Shown here: positions 28,341-37,017 of the stretch, one piece after another
How the letters are laid out: each line of letters opens with the position of its first letter
How positions within the stretch are numbered: the first letter of the stretch is position 1
Assembly (NCBI GenBank): GCA_965213935.1
Contig: CBDCAO010000012.1
Coordinates: 1,488,001-1,552,000, forward strand
Source: Bin52 sp965213935
GTDB lineage: Bacteria > Pseudomonadota > Alphaproteobacteria > Thalassobaculales > Thalassobaculaceae
Length of the DNA: 64,000 nt
Reading direction: 5' to 3'
Notes under the pieces: generated by a model
Seen by the model: the letters and a program-made list of their open reading frames with translations, nothing else
Databases searched by the model: none
Told to the model about the DNA's origin: nothing
Translations under genes and position numbers: made by a program

Positions 28341-29855
28341 CTACATCGCCGTCCAGTCGCCCGACTGTTCGAACGCATGCGCGGCGCGATAGATGCTCGT
28401 CTCGTCGAAATGCCTGCCTGTCAGCATCATCGAAACCGGCAGCCCGTCGGACATGCCGCAGGGTACCGCCATGGCCGGGTGCCCGGTGACGTCGAAGGGA
28501 GCGGTATTGGCGAGCATCTCGAACGCCCGGGCGAAGGTGTCCTCGCGCGCATCGCCGGGGCCGGGCAACCTGGTTGCCTTCAGCGGCAGGGTCGGCATCA
28601 GCAGGAGATCATGCTCGGCCAGCACGGCGTCATAGGCCGCACGCAGCCGCCGGGCGATGTTCTGGGCCTTGGCGTAGTACCGACCCCGGTAGGCGTCGAT
28701 GCCGTACTGGCCCGCGAACATGGAAATCTTCAGTGTCTGGGAGAGTTCGTCGGCCTTGGCCCGCCAGCCAGCATGGGCATCGATCAGCGTCGGGGAGTAC
28801 AGCCCCTTGTAGTTCATGCCATAGCCGTTGCCCTGCATCATCTGCCATTGCAGGCCTTCCAGCGCGATGGGGGTCCAGACGACGATGCCCTGGCTGTGCA
28901 TCGGGATCGAAACCTCCGTGACCATGGCGCCAAGGTTCTCCAGCTTCCCGGCAGCGGCGCGGACCTTCGCGTCAACGTCGGCTTCGGAGTTCTCGTGCCC
29001 GAAGCCTTCCCTGACAACCGCAATCCTCATGCCCTGCACGCCCGTGCCCAGTGCGTCGGTGTACGGTGCCGTCACCGGGTTGTACTGCCTGGGATCCAGT
29101 CCGTCCGCACCGGCCAGGACCTCGAGGAACAGGGCGTTGTCGGCGACGTTCCGGCTCATCGGGCCGGTGTGGTCGATTGTCAGCTCGATCGGCATCACCC
29201 CGGTATAGGGCACAAGACCATGGGTCGGTTTCAGGCCGTACACTCCGCAATATGCGGCAGGCATGCGGATCGAGCCCCCCTGGTCGCCGCCAATGGCCAA
29301 GTCGACCTCGTTCGCCACCAGCAACGCACCCGAGCCGGATGACGATCCTCCGGCCGAATAGCCGGGCTTGTGCGGGTTTTCCACCGGCGCCGGACTGGAC
29401 GTATGGCTGCCGCCCGACAGGCAGAAATACTCGCAGGTCGCCTTGCCGAGGATCGTTCCGCCTGCGTCCAGGACACGCTGGACGATCGTGGCGTCGACAT
29501 CCGGAACAAAGCCCTCGAGTGTCGAGGCGCCGTTCATCATCGGCACGCCGGCAACCATGACATTGTCCTTGATGGCCACCGTCTTGCCTGCCAGCTTGCC
29601 CGTGGGCGCGCCCTTGATCTCGGATTTCCAGTACCAGGCATTGTACGGGTTTTCCTCGGGTTTCGGGCGATAGCCGGGGGTGCGGGGCCAGGTCACCGCC
29701 GGGATCTCGTCGGGCATCTCGTCCAGGGCGTCGTAGCGATCGAAAATGCCCTGCATGTTCTCCAGGTAGAAATCGACTTCTCCGCTGTCCATCGACATGC
29801 CGAGTTTCCCGATGATCCCGGACATCTGCGCGGTGGTAGGCCTCTTGATCGCCAT
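28341..29855 (-). CDS. Amidase-signature-family amidase, similar to Rhodococcus enantioselective amidase
   Basis: 504 residues. The amidase-signature Ser-cisSer-Lys triad is readable: the Lys in GKTVAIKDNVMVAGVPMM, and the cis-Ser and nucleophile Ser in SAGGSSSGSGALL and GGDQGGSIRMPAA. Long stretches match what I recall of the nitrile-hydratase-linked Rhodococcus amidase (ENPYNAWYWKSEIKG, VREGFGHENSEADVD, NTAPFDVTGHPAMAVPCG). No nitrile hydratase is here. Instead it is followed directly by ureE, so ammonia or urea-type products may feed the same pathway. The substrate is unknown. ATG at 29855. Confidence 0.88.
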   Translation of the reverse strand: MAIKRPTTAQMSGIIGKLGMSMDSGEVDFYLENMQGIFDRYDALDEMPDEIPAVTWPRTPGYRPKPEENPYNAWYWKSEIKGAPTGKLAGKTVAIKDNVMVAGVPMMNGASTLEGFVPDVDATIVQRVLDAGGTILGKATCEYFCLSGGSHTSSPAPVENPHKPGYSAGGSSSGSGALLVANEVDLAIGGDQGGSIRMPAAYCGVYGLKPTHGLVPYTGVMPIELTIDHTGPMSRNVADNALFLEVLAGADGLDPRQYNPVTAPYTDALGTGVQGMRIAVVREGFGHENSEADVDAKVRAAAGKLENLGAMVTEVSIPMHSQGIVVWTPIALEGLQWQMMQGNGYGMNYKGLYSPTLIDAHAGWRAKADELSQTLKISMFAGQYGIDAYRGRYYAKAQNIARRLRAAYDAVLAEHDLLLMPTLPLKATRLPGPGDAREDTFARAFEMLANTAPFDVTGHPAMAVPCGMSDGLPVSMMLTGRHFDETSIYRAAHAFEQSGDWTAM

Positions 29856-29911
29856 GGTGTGTGTCCCTTCCGTGTTGTCGTGATCGTGCGCGGTGTTCGA
29901 ACCCGAGGGTT

Positions 29912-31306
29912 TCAGAGCGCCGGGCGGCGTTCGCCCCAGTCGGTCATGCGCTGATATGCATCGCAAAGCCGGATCGACGTTGCCTCGCCGAACGGCCGGG
30001 CGATGGCCTGGAAGGCAACCGGCAGGCCGGCTTCGGTAAATCCGCAGGGAGTTGCGATCGACGGCAGGCCCGTGACATTGGCCGGTGCGGAGAGCCGCAC
30101 GAAGACCGGCGTCACAGGCTCCACCATGCCGTTGCCCCAGTCCACCGTTTCCTGGCCGACCCTCGTGGCTGGCGACGGCACGGCCGGCGCGACGATCAGG
30201 TCGATGTCCTCATAGGCCTTTGCCCAGGCCCGTTGCATCAGCTGGCGAACGCGCAGGGCCTGGATATACCGGGTCGCGGGCATCAGCTCGCCCGCCTCCA
30301 GGAAGGTACGCACGTCCTCGGTGTAGAGGTCCGGGTCATCGCGCAGCATCACCCTGTGGTATTCGCTGGCTTCCGGCAGGCACAGCGCGAATTCGACCGA
30401 CATGATCTGGTCGGCATAGGGGATCTCGACATCCGAAATCACCGCCCCTTCCGCAGCGAACAGGTCGATGGCGGCCCGTACGGCGGCTTCGACCTCGGCA
30501 TCGCACCTGTCGAAGTAGTAGTTGGCCGGAACGCCGATACGCAGGCCTCTGATGTCCTGTCCCAGTGCCGCGGTGTAATCCTCGGCCGGGATATCGACGC
30601 TGCCCGGATCGCGCGGGTCGTATCCGGCGAGCGCATTCAGGCAGACCGCGGCATCGGCCACCGTCCGCGTCAGGGGCCCGACATGGTCCAGCGACCACGA
30701 CAGCGAGGTGACCCCGGCCCGGCTGCACCGCCCGAAGGTCGGCTTGAGCCCCACGGTTCCGCACACGGCGGCCGGTATGCGGATCGATCCGCCGGTATCC
30801 GATCCCATGGCCATGAACGTGCTGCCGACCGCGACCGACGCGCCCGAGCCGCCCGAGGACCCCCCGGGGATGCACCCGGTGTTCCATGGATTGCGCGTCT
30901 TCGGCGTCGAAATGCCATAGGCGAATTCATGCGTGTGTGTCTTGCCGAGGATCACGGCGCCCGCTTCGCGCAACTGCGCGACACTTGCCGAGTCGGTCTG
31001 CGCCCTCCAGTTCTCGCGAACTTTCGACGAGGACGTCGTGGGCACGTCCGCCACGTCGTAGAGTTCCTTTATGCCGACCGGAATGCCATGCAGTTCGCCG
31101 CGCCAGGCGCCGGCGGAAATCTCGGCTTCGGCGGCCCTGGCCTCCGCCATTGCGCTGTCGGCCAGGAGGCAGGAGAAGGCGTTCAGCCTCGGTTCGGTTG
31201 CGGCCGCCCGGTCCAGGCACTCCCGTGTGACGTCGACGGGCGAAACCTCACGGGACCTGATCCTTGCCGCGACTTCGCGCAGGCTCATGTCGGTCAGCGC
31301 AGTCAT
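29912..31306 (-). CDS. AtzE/GatA-type amidase
   Basis: 464 residues. Amidase-signature core: Lys in LHGIPVGIKELYDVADVPT, SGGSGA loop in IPGGSSGGSGASVAVGS, nucleophile region in GSDTGGSIRIPAAVCG. It starts in ATGA overlap with the small AtzG-like gene, the arrangement seen for AtzE with AtzG, where the pair deaminates 1-carboxybiuret in cyanuric acid breakdown. GatA of the tRNA amidotransferase is less likely, because a GatB-like partner is absent. The true substrate is unknown; the context suggests an N-rich amide or ureide. Confidence 0.85.
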   Translation of the reverse strand: MTALTDMSLREVAARIRSREVSPVDVTRECLDRAAATEPRLNAFSCLLADSAMAEARAAEAEISAGAWRGELHGIPVGIKELYDVADVPTTSSSKVRENWRAQTDSASVAQLREAGAVILGKTHTHEFAYGISTPKTRNPWNTGCIPGGSSGGSGASVAVGSTFMAMGSDTGGSIRIPAAVCGTVGLKPTFGRCSRAGVTSLSWSLDHVGPLTRTVADAAVCLNALAGYDPRDPGSVDIPAEDYTAALGQDIRGLRIGVPANYYFDRCDAEVEAAVRAAIDLFAAEGAVISDVEIPYADQIMSVEFALCLPEASEYHRVMLRDDPDLYTEDVRTFLEAGELMPATRYIQALRVRQLMQRAWAKAYEDIDLIVAPAVPSPATRVGQETVDWGNGMVEPVTPVFVRLSAPANVTGLPSIATPCGFTEAGLPVAFQAIARPFGEATSIRLCDAYQRMTDWGERRPAL

Positions 31307-31512
31307 GGCAGGTCTCTCCAGCGCGCATCGAAGGAATTGGTCGGCGGGGTTTCGCCAAGATCGACAGAATCGAGTGCATCGAGAAGGCCCAGGATGCCGT
31401 CGAGAGCGGGCGCGACGATTGCCCGCCTTTCGGAGGTCAGTTCCAGTCGCGCGGCCTTGCCCAGCACCGGTAACTCTGAGGGTTCGATCTGCTTGGGAAC
31501 GGGGTCACTCAC
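31303..31512 (-). CDS. Small AtzG/GatC-like partner of the amidase
   Basis: 69 residues from a GTG at 31512, preceded by a perfect AAGGAGG seven bases upstream. A helical body (ARLELTSERRAIVAPALDGI, LGLLDALDSVD) and the tail GETPPTNSFDARW match the AtzG/DUF4089 pattern, which resembles GatC: two helices, then a Pro-rich stretch with a terminal Phe. The stop overlaps the amidase start in ATGA. It probably wraps around the AtzE-type amidase as AtzG does. It is the first gene of the leftward operon. Identification rests on short motifs and context. Confidence 0.65.
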   Translation of the reverse strand: MSDPVPKQIEPSELPVLGKAARLELTSERRAIVAPALDGILGLLDALDSVDLGETPPTNSFDARWRDLP

Positions 31513-32138
31513 TTGGAAGCCTCCTTCAGGTGTGAACCATTCGTGCGCGATACCATAACGCAGCCCGGCGGGTTTTCCGACTGGTCGGGCGCGAGGGTGG
31601 CGGGCCCATGCAGTGACGTGCCGCCATATGCCCGACATCGGCGCTGAAAGGATGATCATGGAGCCGTGACCTGTCGGCCGCGTCGATCGTCGCCGAGCCT
31701 GAAGCGCCGTGACGATCATGTCTTCCGCCCTGCGGGGACCCGTCCGACTGGACCCGGCGGTCCGGACAGGGACGGTGTCGCCGACGAAATGGGGCGGATC
31801 CGGCCAGGATGGCGCAGCGTCGTTTCCCGGAGCACCCCGATCAGGCGAAGGACCGGGCCAACCTGGTTCATTCCGACGGAATGTGAGGGCCCGGCCGGAA
31901 CTGGACGTGAAAACCATCGTTTTGAATCAACGCGCTCTTGGACAGAAAAATGTGACAAGGCGCCAGGCGGCGACAACGGTGTCGTCCGCTCCCCCGCTGC
32001 CGCACAGGCCCTGAAACAGTCCGGGAGGTCGTACTGCGCCGCAACAAGCGGCTTGCACGTATGCGGGTTCCGTGGTCAGCATTGCGGTGTTGGCGAAGAC
32101 CTGTGCGTTGCGTCGGGTCAACGAGGTACACCTGCATC
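31513..32138. other. Divergent control region between the amidase-urease and ABC-transporter operons
   Basis: About 625 bases without a supportable gene on either strand. It contains the strong ribosome-binding site of the AtzG-like gene at its left end, a palindrome at 31869-31883, and a locally A/T-rich stretch (31910-31960) that could hold a promoter. No riboswitch motif was recognised. Its length suggests more than one regulator site. Confidence 0.6.
31869..31883. promoter_or_regulatory. Palindrome, candidate operator
   Basis: CATTCCG-A-CGGAATG is a perfect 7-bp inverted repeat around one base, in the middle of the divergent region and 30-80 bases upstream of an A/T-rich stretch. The size and symmetry fit a dimeric repressor. 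No regulator gene lies in either operon. Confidence 0.35.
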
Positions 32139-33023
32139 ATGGATGACGCGATCAAGCTGATCTTCGACGTTGCCGCCTTTGCATCGATCATGGTTCTCGT
32201 CGTTTCAGGGCTTGCGGTCATTGCCAGCTTGATGGGGATCTTCAACCTGGGTCATGGCGAATTCGTCCTGCTCGGCGCCTACACGGTCTTTCTGTTCCGC
32301 GAATGGGGTCTGCCGATCTGGCTGGGCATGATGGTGGCGCCCCTCGTGGTCGGCGCATTTGGCGCAGGTGTCGAACGCACCGTGATCCGGCGATTGTATA
32401 CCCAGCCCGTCATCGCGATGCTCGCCACCTATGCGATCGGACTGATCATCCGCGAAATCGTGCGCGGACTGATCGGGGGCAAGTACTACGCGATCGAGGA
32501 ACCGCTGTCCGGTGCGTTCCAGATGGGCGGGATCAGCTTTTCGGTGTGGCGGACCGTGATCATCTGCGCGACCGTCGCAACCATGGTGGGGGCGTGGATG
32601 TTCCTGACGCGCAGCCGCACCGGCCTGCAGATCCGCGGTGCGCTGGAGAACGCCGCTCTGGCGCGGGCCTCCGGTGTCTCGACCGCGCGCCTCTACGCGC
32701 TGACCTTTGCCATGGGCGCAGCGCTGGCCGGTCTGGCCGGAGCGCTGATGGTGCCCCTGTTCTCGCTTTCCGCGGACCTGGGCGTGCGTTTCCTGGTGCA
32801 GGCATTTCTTTCGGTGATGCTGGGCGGCATCGGCACGTTCAGCGGGCCTGTCGTCGGTGGCGCGATGATCGGGTCCATGGTGCCCGGATTCCAGTGGCTG
32901 CGCGAGATTCCGGGCGTGGCCGAGCAGGTCAGTCCAGTCGTCGCCGAGGTTCTCGTCTTCGTCACCGCCTTGATCATTGTGAAGTTCTGGCCGAACGGCC
33001 TCATCAGCGCAGGGAGGAAGTAG
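32139..33023 (+). CDS. Urea/branched-chain-amino-acid-type ABC permease (UrtB/LivH-like)
   Basis: Inner-membrane permease, 294 residues with about eight helices. The HAAT-family signature is seen in IASLMGIFNLGHGEFVLLGA near the N-terminus and LARASGVSTARLYALTF in the cytoplasmic EAA-like loop. First gene of the rightward transporter operon, opposite the urease operon. The ATG at 32139 follows a short leader. The stop is one base before the binding-protein start. Confidence 0.9.
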   Translation: MDDAIKLIFDVAAFASIMVLVVSGLAVIASLMGIFNLGHGEFVLLGAYTVFLFREWGLPIWLGMMVAPLVVGAFGAGVERTVIRRLYTQPVIAMLATYAIGLIIREIVRGLIGGKYYAIEEPLSGAFQMGGISFSVWRTVIICATVATMVGAWMFLTRSRTGLQIRGALENAALARASGVSTARLYALTFAMGAALAGLAGALMVPLFSLSADLGVRFLVQAFLSVMLGGIGTFSGPVVGGAMIGSMVPGFQWLREIPGVAEQVSPVVAEVLVFVTALIIVKFWPNGLISAGRK

Positions 33024-33024
33024 A

Positions 33025-34248
33025 ATGGCTATTCATAAGGGCATGACACGTCGCACCTTTCTTCGCGGCACCAGTGCGCTCGCGGCAGCAGGCTGGACCG
33101 CCGTCGGAACGTCCTGGGTGCTTTCGCCCGAATGGGCGCATGCGGCGGGCCCGATCAAGATGGGCATCGCCACCGACATCACCGGTGCAATCGCCCCGGG
33201 CGGCAACTCGAACTGGCAGACCGCCCAGTTCGCGGTCAAGCAGATCAATGACGCCGGCGGCATCCTCGGACGGCCGGTCGAACTGATCCTGGAGGACACC
33301 GCGTCCGACCCCGGCACCGCGGTCGGCAATGTCCGCCGCCTGATCCAGCAGGCGCAGGTCGATGTGGTGCTGGGCGGCATCACGTCGGCCATGCGCGAGG
33401 CGATCAAGAATCCGATCGTGCGACGCGGCAAGACGCTCTACATCTACCCGCAGCTCTACGAGGGTCAGGAGTGCACCCAGCATCTCTACTGCACCGGTCC
33501 CACGCCGTTCCAGCAGTGTGGCGCGTTGCTGCCCTACCTGATCAAGGAAAAGGGCATGAAGCGGTTCGCCATGCCTTCGGCCAACTACATCTGGCCACAG
33601 CTTCTGAACAAGTGGGCGCGGCACGTGATCGAGGAGAATGGCGGCGAGGTGGTGATGGAGGAGTACTTCCCCCTCGACCAGCTCGAGTATTCGGCGACGG
33701 TCGCCAAGATCATGTCGGACGGCGTCGATCACGTCTTCAACACCGTCATCCCGCCGGGACTGCAGGCATTCACCAAGCAGCTGTACGAGGCCGGGTATCA
33801 TGACAAGGGCGGAACTCTCAGCTGTGTCTACTACGACGAGAACTCGGTGAACTACGTCGCTCCGCGCGAGCTCGAGGGTGTCTATTCCTGCGTCGACATG
33901 TTCCACACCGTCGATGACCCGTTCACCCACCAGCTCATCGCCGACTACAACAAGATGTGGCCGGATACGCCGTATCTCTTCACCGCCGGAACCGCGGCAA
34001 CCGGCATGTACCGGGGCATCAAGTTCTACGAAGCGTCCGTGATCGAAACGAACGGCGACCTGTCGCGGGAGGCGACAAGTGCCGCTATCGATCACGCCAT
34101 GATCGAGCAGGGGCCGGGTGGAGGCGCACGGATGGTTCCCGGAACCGGACACTGCGAGATGAACATGTACATCGCGCAGTCCAGGTCCGGTGTCTGGAAC
34201 ATCATCCAGGCAGACCAGGCGGTCGATCCGAAAGAGTGCGTCGGTTGA
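33025..34248 (+). CDS. Periplasmic substrate-binding protein with Tat signal (UrtA/amide-binding-like)
   Basis: 407 residues. The N-terminus TRRTFLRGTSALAAAGW has the twin-arginine motif RRTFLR, a hydrophobic core and a cleavage site near AHAAG, so it is exported folded by Tat. The mature part is a type I periplasmic binding protein (Peripla_BP_6): KMGIATDITGAIAPGG, VNDAGGILGRPVEL-type KQINDAGGILGRPVEL, and LYEGQEC, as in UrtA and short-chain amide binders such as AmiC/FmdD. A GGAGG lies 7 bases before the ATG. The substrate is probably a small amide or urea derivative. Confidence 0.9.
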   Translation: MAIHKGMTRRTFLRGTSALAAAGWTAVGTSWVLSPEWAHAAGPIKMGIATDITGAIAPGGNSNWQTAQFAVKQINDAGGILGRPVELILEDTASDPGTAVGNVRRLIQQAQVDVVLGGITSAMREAIKNPIVRRGKTLYIYPQLYEGQECTQHLYCTGPTPFQQCGALLPYLIKEKGMKRFAMPSANYIWPQLLNKWARHVIEENGGEVVMEEYFPLDQLEYSATVAKIMSDGVDHVFNTVIPPGLQAFTKQLYEAGYHDKGGTLSCVYYDENSVNYVAPRELEGVYSCVDMFHTVDDPFTHQLIADYNKMWPDTPYLFTAGTAATGMYRGIKFYEASVIETNGDLSREATSAAIDHAMIEQGPGGGARMVPGTGHCEMNMYIAQSRSGVWNIIQADQAVDPKECVG

Positions 34249-34257
34249 ACCGGAACA

Positions 34258-34286
34258 CGCGGCTGCGGGTCAGTCCCGCAGCCGCG
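34258..34286 (+). terminator. Strong stem-loop after the binding-protein gene
   Basis: CGCGGCTGCGGG and CCCGCAGCCGCG pair perfectly over 12 bp around the loop TCAGT, 10 bases after the binding-protein stop. There is no T-run. In importer operons such hairpins protect the upstream mRNA and reduce read-through, giving more binding protein than permease. Confidence 0.65.
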
Positions 34287-34311
34287 ACTGTCCTGCCCCG
34301 GACCTGACTAG

Positions 34312-35367
34312 ATGGCCCTGCCCGGCACTCCGCCCCGCAAGCAGTGGAAGATCATGCCGATCCTTGAGGTCGGCGTGCTTGTTGCGCTCCTGCTCGTTCC
34401 CCTGGTCACGAGCGACTTCCACACCATTATCGCCTCCCGCATGCTCCTGCTGGCGTTCCTGGCCATCAGCTTCGATCTCTGCTGGGGGTATTCGGGTATC
34501 ATGACCTTTGGCCAGGCCCTGTTCTTCGGCATGGCCGGTTATGTGTCGGCCCTGTTGGCCAACAAGGCGGGCTTTGTCCAGATCTGGGGAATAGTGCCGG
34601 TCTCGATGGCCGTCGGTCTGGTCAGTTCATTCCTGATCGGCTGGTTCCTGTTGCTCGGCAGGCGTACGCCCACGATCATCTTTGTCGCGCTCGGCACGCT
34701 GACGGCGTCCTACGCGGCGGAACGACTGGTCGCAGGCTGGCAGTGGGTCGGAGCAGCAAACGGCATGTCGGTCTGGGACTTCCTGAAGGTGGGCCCCTAC
34801 GAGATCGAGCCGGGCCCAACCTTCTACTACATCATCCTCGGCTTCCTGATCGTCTGTTACGTGGCCAGCCGATGGATCGTGCGCTCGCAGTTCGGACTGG
34901 TGCTGGCGGGCATGCGCCAGAACGAGGAACGGCTCGCCTTCTTCGGGTACAGGGTACAGCGGTTCAAGGCGCTGGTGTTTTCCTTCGCGGGAATGGTCAC
35001 GGGACTGGCGGGAGGGCTCTACGCCTTCCACGAAGGGTTCATCGGCCCGGGCAACCTTGGCATCGTTCAATCCACCTACGCGGTTCTCTACGGTCTGTTC
35101 GGCGGCGTCGGGACCCTGCTCGGCCCGGTCCTGGGCGTCGGCGCTATCGAGATGATCGCCTTCAACCTGTCCGACATCGATGAGCTGAAACCCTACTGGC
35201 CGGTCGTTCTGGGAGCCATCATGCTCGTCGTCGTTACCTACCGGCCCACCGGGATCATGGGCTTCCTGGTCTCGACCCGCGAGCGCATCGGAACCTTCGG
35301 CCTGATCAGGGATGCGTGGCGAAACCGGACGAAACCGGACGACGGGGGTTCCGGTGGCCCTGCTTGA
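34312..35367 (+). CDS. ABC permease (UrtC/LivM-like)
   Basis: Second membrane permease of the importer, 351 residues with about nine or ten helices. LLAFLAISFDLCWGYSGIMTFGQALFFGMAGY is the LivM/UrtC signature region, and MRQNEERLAFFGYRVQRFKALVF is the cytoplasmic coupling loop. The C-terminus is charged and overlaps the start of the ATPase gene by 14 bases. The start ATG at 34312 has only a weak ribosome-binding site. Confidence 0.9.
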   Translation: MALPGTPPRKQWKIMPILEVGVLVALLLVPLVTSDFHTIIASRMLLLAFLAISFDLCWGYSGIMTFGQALFFGMAGYVSALLANKAGFVQIWGIVPVSMAVGLVSSFLIGWFLLLGRRTPTIIFVALGTLTASYAAERLVAGWQWVGAANGMSVWDFLKVGPYEIEPGPTFYYIILGFLIVCYVASRWIVRSQFGLVLAGMRQNEERLAFFGYRVQRFKALVFSFAGMVTGLAGGLYAFHEGFIGPGNLGIVQSTYAVLYGLFGGVGTLLGPVLGVGAIEMIAFNLSDIDELKPYWPVVLGAIMLVVVTYRPTGIMGFLVSTRERIGTFGLIRDAWRNRTKPDDGGSGGPA

Positions 35368-36088
35368 AGTCAGCGGCGTTGCAAAGACCTTCGGTGCGCT
35401 GAGGGCGCTCGACGGCGTCAGCCTTTCGGTCGTGTCCAACAGCTTTCACGGGCTCATCGGGCCAAACGGGTCCGGAAAGAGCACGCTGCTCAAGGCCATT
35501 GCCGGAGACCACTTTGCCGACAGCGGGCGCATCCGGTTTGACGGCCGTGACATCACGACAATGCGCCCGGCGCGGCGGTCCCGTCTCGGTCTGAGTCTCA
35601 AGTTCCAGATCACCGCCGTGCTGCCGGAACTCTGCGTCTATGACAACGTCCTGCTGGCCCTCCAGGCCCACCTGTCGATCTGGGGGCTTCTCAGGTCGAA
35701 CTCGCGGCGCGCACTGCACGGAGAAATCAGCGAAACGCTCGACAGGTTCCAGCTGCTCGACCGGGCAGACGACCTGGCGGGCGAGTTGAGCCATGGGCAA
35801 CAACAATGGCTCGAGATCGCCATGGCGTTGACGCAGCGCCCGAAACTCCTGCTGCTCGATGAGCCCACCGGCGGGATGAGCCCGGAGGAACGCCGGGCCA
35901 CCGGCGAATTGCTGGCCCCGATCCGCGCGCATTGTGCGATGGTGATCGTCGAGCATGATCTCGACTTCATCAAGGATATCTGTGACCGGCTGACCGTCAT
36001 GGACAATGGCCGGGTCCTGGATGACGGCACCGTCGAGGAAATAGAACGCTCGGCAAAGGTTCAGGAGGTCTACACAACCCGTGTCTGA
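35354..36088 (+). CDS. ABC transporter ATP-binding protein (UrtD/LivG-like)
   Basis: Cytoplasmic ATPase of the importer, 244 residues from the GTG at 35354. Walker A GPNGSGKSTLL, signature LSHGQQQWLEIAMAL, Walker B LLLLDEPTGGMS, and H-loop VEHDLDFI. The LSHGQQQWLEI form of the signature is typical of UrtD. It overlaps urtC-like by 14 bases and urtE-like by 8 bases. Confidence 0.92.
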   Translation: MALLEVSGVAKTFGALRALDGVSLSVVSNSFHGLIGPNGSGKSTLLKAIAGDHFADSGRIRFDGRDITTMRPARRSRLGLSLKFQITAVLPELCVYDNVLLALQAHLSIWGLLRSNSRRALHGEISETLDRFQLLDRADDLAGELSHGQQQWLEIAMALTQRPKLLLLDEPTGGMSPEERRATGELLAPIRAHCAMVIVEHDLDFIKDICDRLTVMDNGRVLDDGTVEEIERSAKVQEVYTTRV

Positions 36089-36782
36089 CGAGCCGCTTCT
36101 CCGTGTCGACGCGCTTTCCGCAGGCTATGGCCGCAGCCAGGTCCTGTTCAATGTCTCGATGACCGTTCCGCGCACCGGCGCGGTGGCCATCCTCGGGCGC
36201 AACGGCGCGGGGAAGACAACGCTTCTGAGCACGCTGGTCGGCGAGATCACGCCGATGGGAGGCAGCATTGCGTTTGATGGCCAGGAGTGCGCCGGTGAGG
36301 GGACCGAACACCGGGTGCGACGGGGGCTCGGCTACGTCCCGCAGGAGCAGGCGATCTTCGGCTCGCTGACCGTTCGCGAGAACCTTGCGCTCGGCACCAT
36401 GGCACAGCCTGGGACAGTCAGCCTTGACATGGCGCTCGAGTTTTTCCCCAAGCTTGCCGAACGGCTAGGTCAGCAGGCCGGCACGCTGTCCGGCGGCGAA
36501 CGCAAGATGCTGGCGATCAGCCGGGCGATCCTGGGCCGGCCGAGACTGCTTATGCTCGACGAGCCCACCGAGGGTGTGTGGGTCGGGGTGATCGAGGAGA
36601 TCGCAGAGCGCCTGCAGCGCCTCGCGCGCGAGATCAGCCTGGTCATCGTTGAACAGCACGTGGAACTGGCGCTGCGCGTCGCTGATCACGCCTATGTCAT
36701 GGACCGGGGTACCGTGGCGCTCGACGGGCCCTCGGCAGAAATCCGCAACGACCCGGACCTGGTGCGCTACCTCGCGCCGTAG
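36081..36782 (+). CDS. ABC transporter ATP-binding protein (UrtE/LivF-like)
   Basis: Second ATPase of the importer, 233 residues. Walker A GRNGAGKTTLLSTL, signature LSGGERKMLAISRAI, Walker B LLMLDEPTEGVW, and H-loop VEQHVEL. The GTG at 36081 overlaps the previous gene. Last gene of the transporter operon; 235 bases without a recognised feature follow before the aldolase gene. Confidence 0.92.
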   Translation: MSDEPLLRVDALSAGYGRSQVLFNVSMTVPRTGAVAILGRNGAGKTTLLSTLVGEITPMGGSIAFDGQECAGEGTEHRVRRGLGYVPQEQAIFGSLTVRENLALGTMAQPGTVSLDMALEFFPKLAERLGQQAGTLSGGERKMLAISRAILGRPRLLMLDEPTEGVWVGVIEEIAERLQRLAREISLVIVEQHVELALRVADHAYVMDRGTVALDGPSAEIRNDPDLVRYLAP

Positions 36783-37017
36783 GGCTGCGACGCGGCTGCC
36801 CGCAACAACCGCGGCCGAAGGAAACTGCGCGCCGCCTGCCGAAGCCACAACACGATATCGCCCGGTTGCACGTTTGACAGCATGGCCGCTTCAGTCTTGT
36901 CTACAGCACCCGTTGTTTCCAGGCGTTTCAACTGACTTTCTGTCGGGTTCGTGCTTGACTTTCGAACTGGTCAGACGACACGACCGGATCGTAAACAGTC
37001 ATGAAGCGGAGACCGGA

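Noticed and set aside
29861..31558. Long plus-strand frame opposite the AtzE-like amidase
   Set aside because: The amidase-signature motifs are on the other strand; the frame has no family features.
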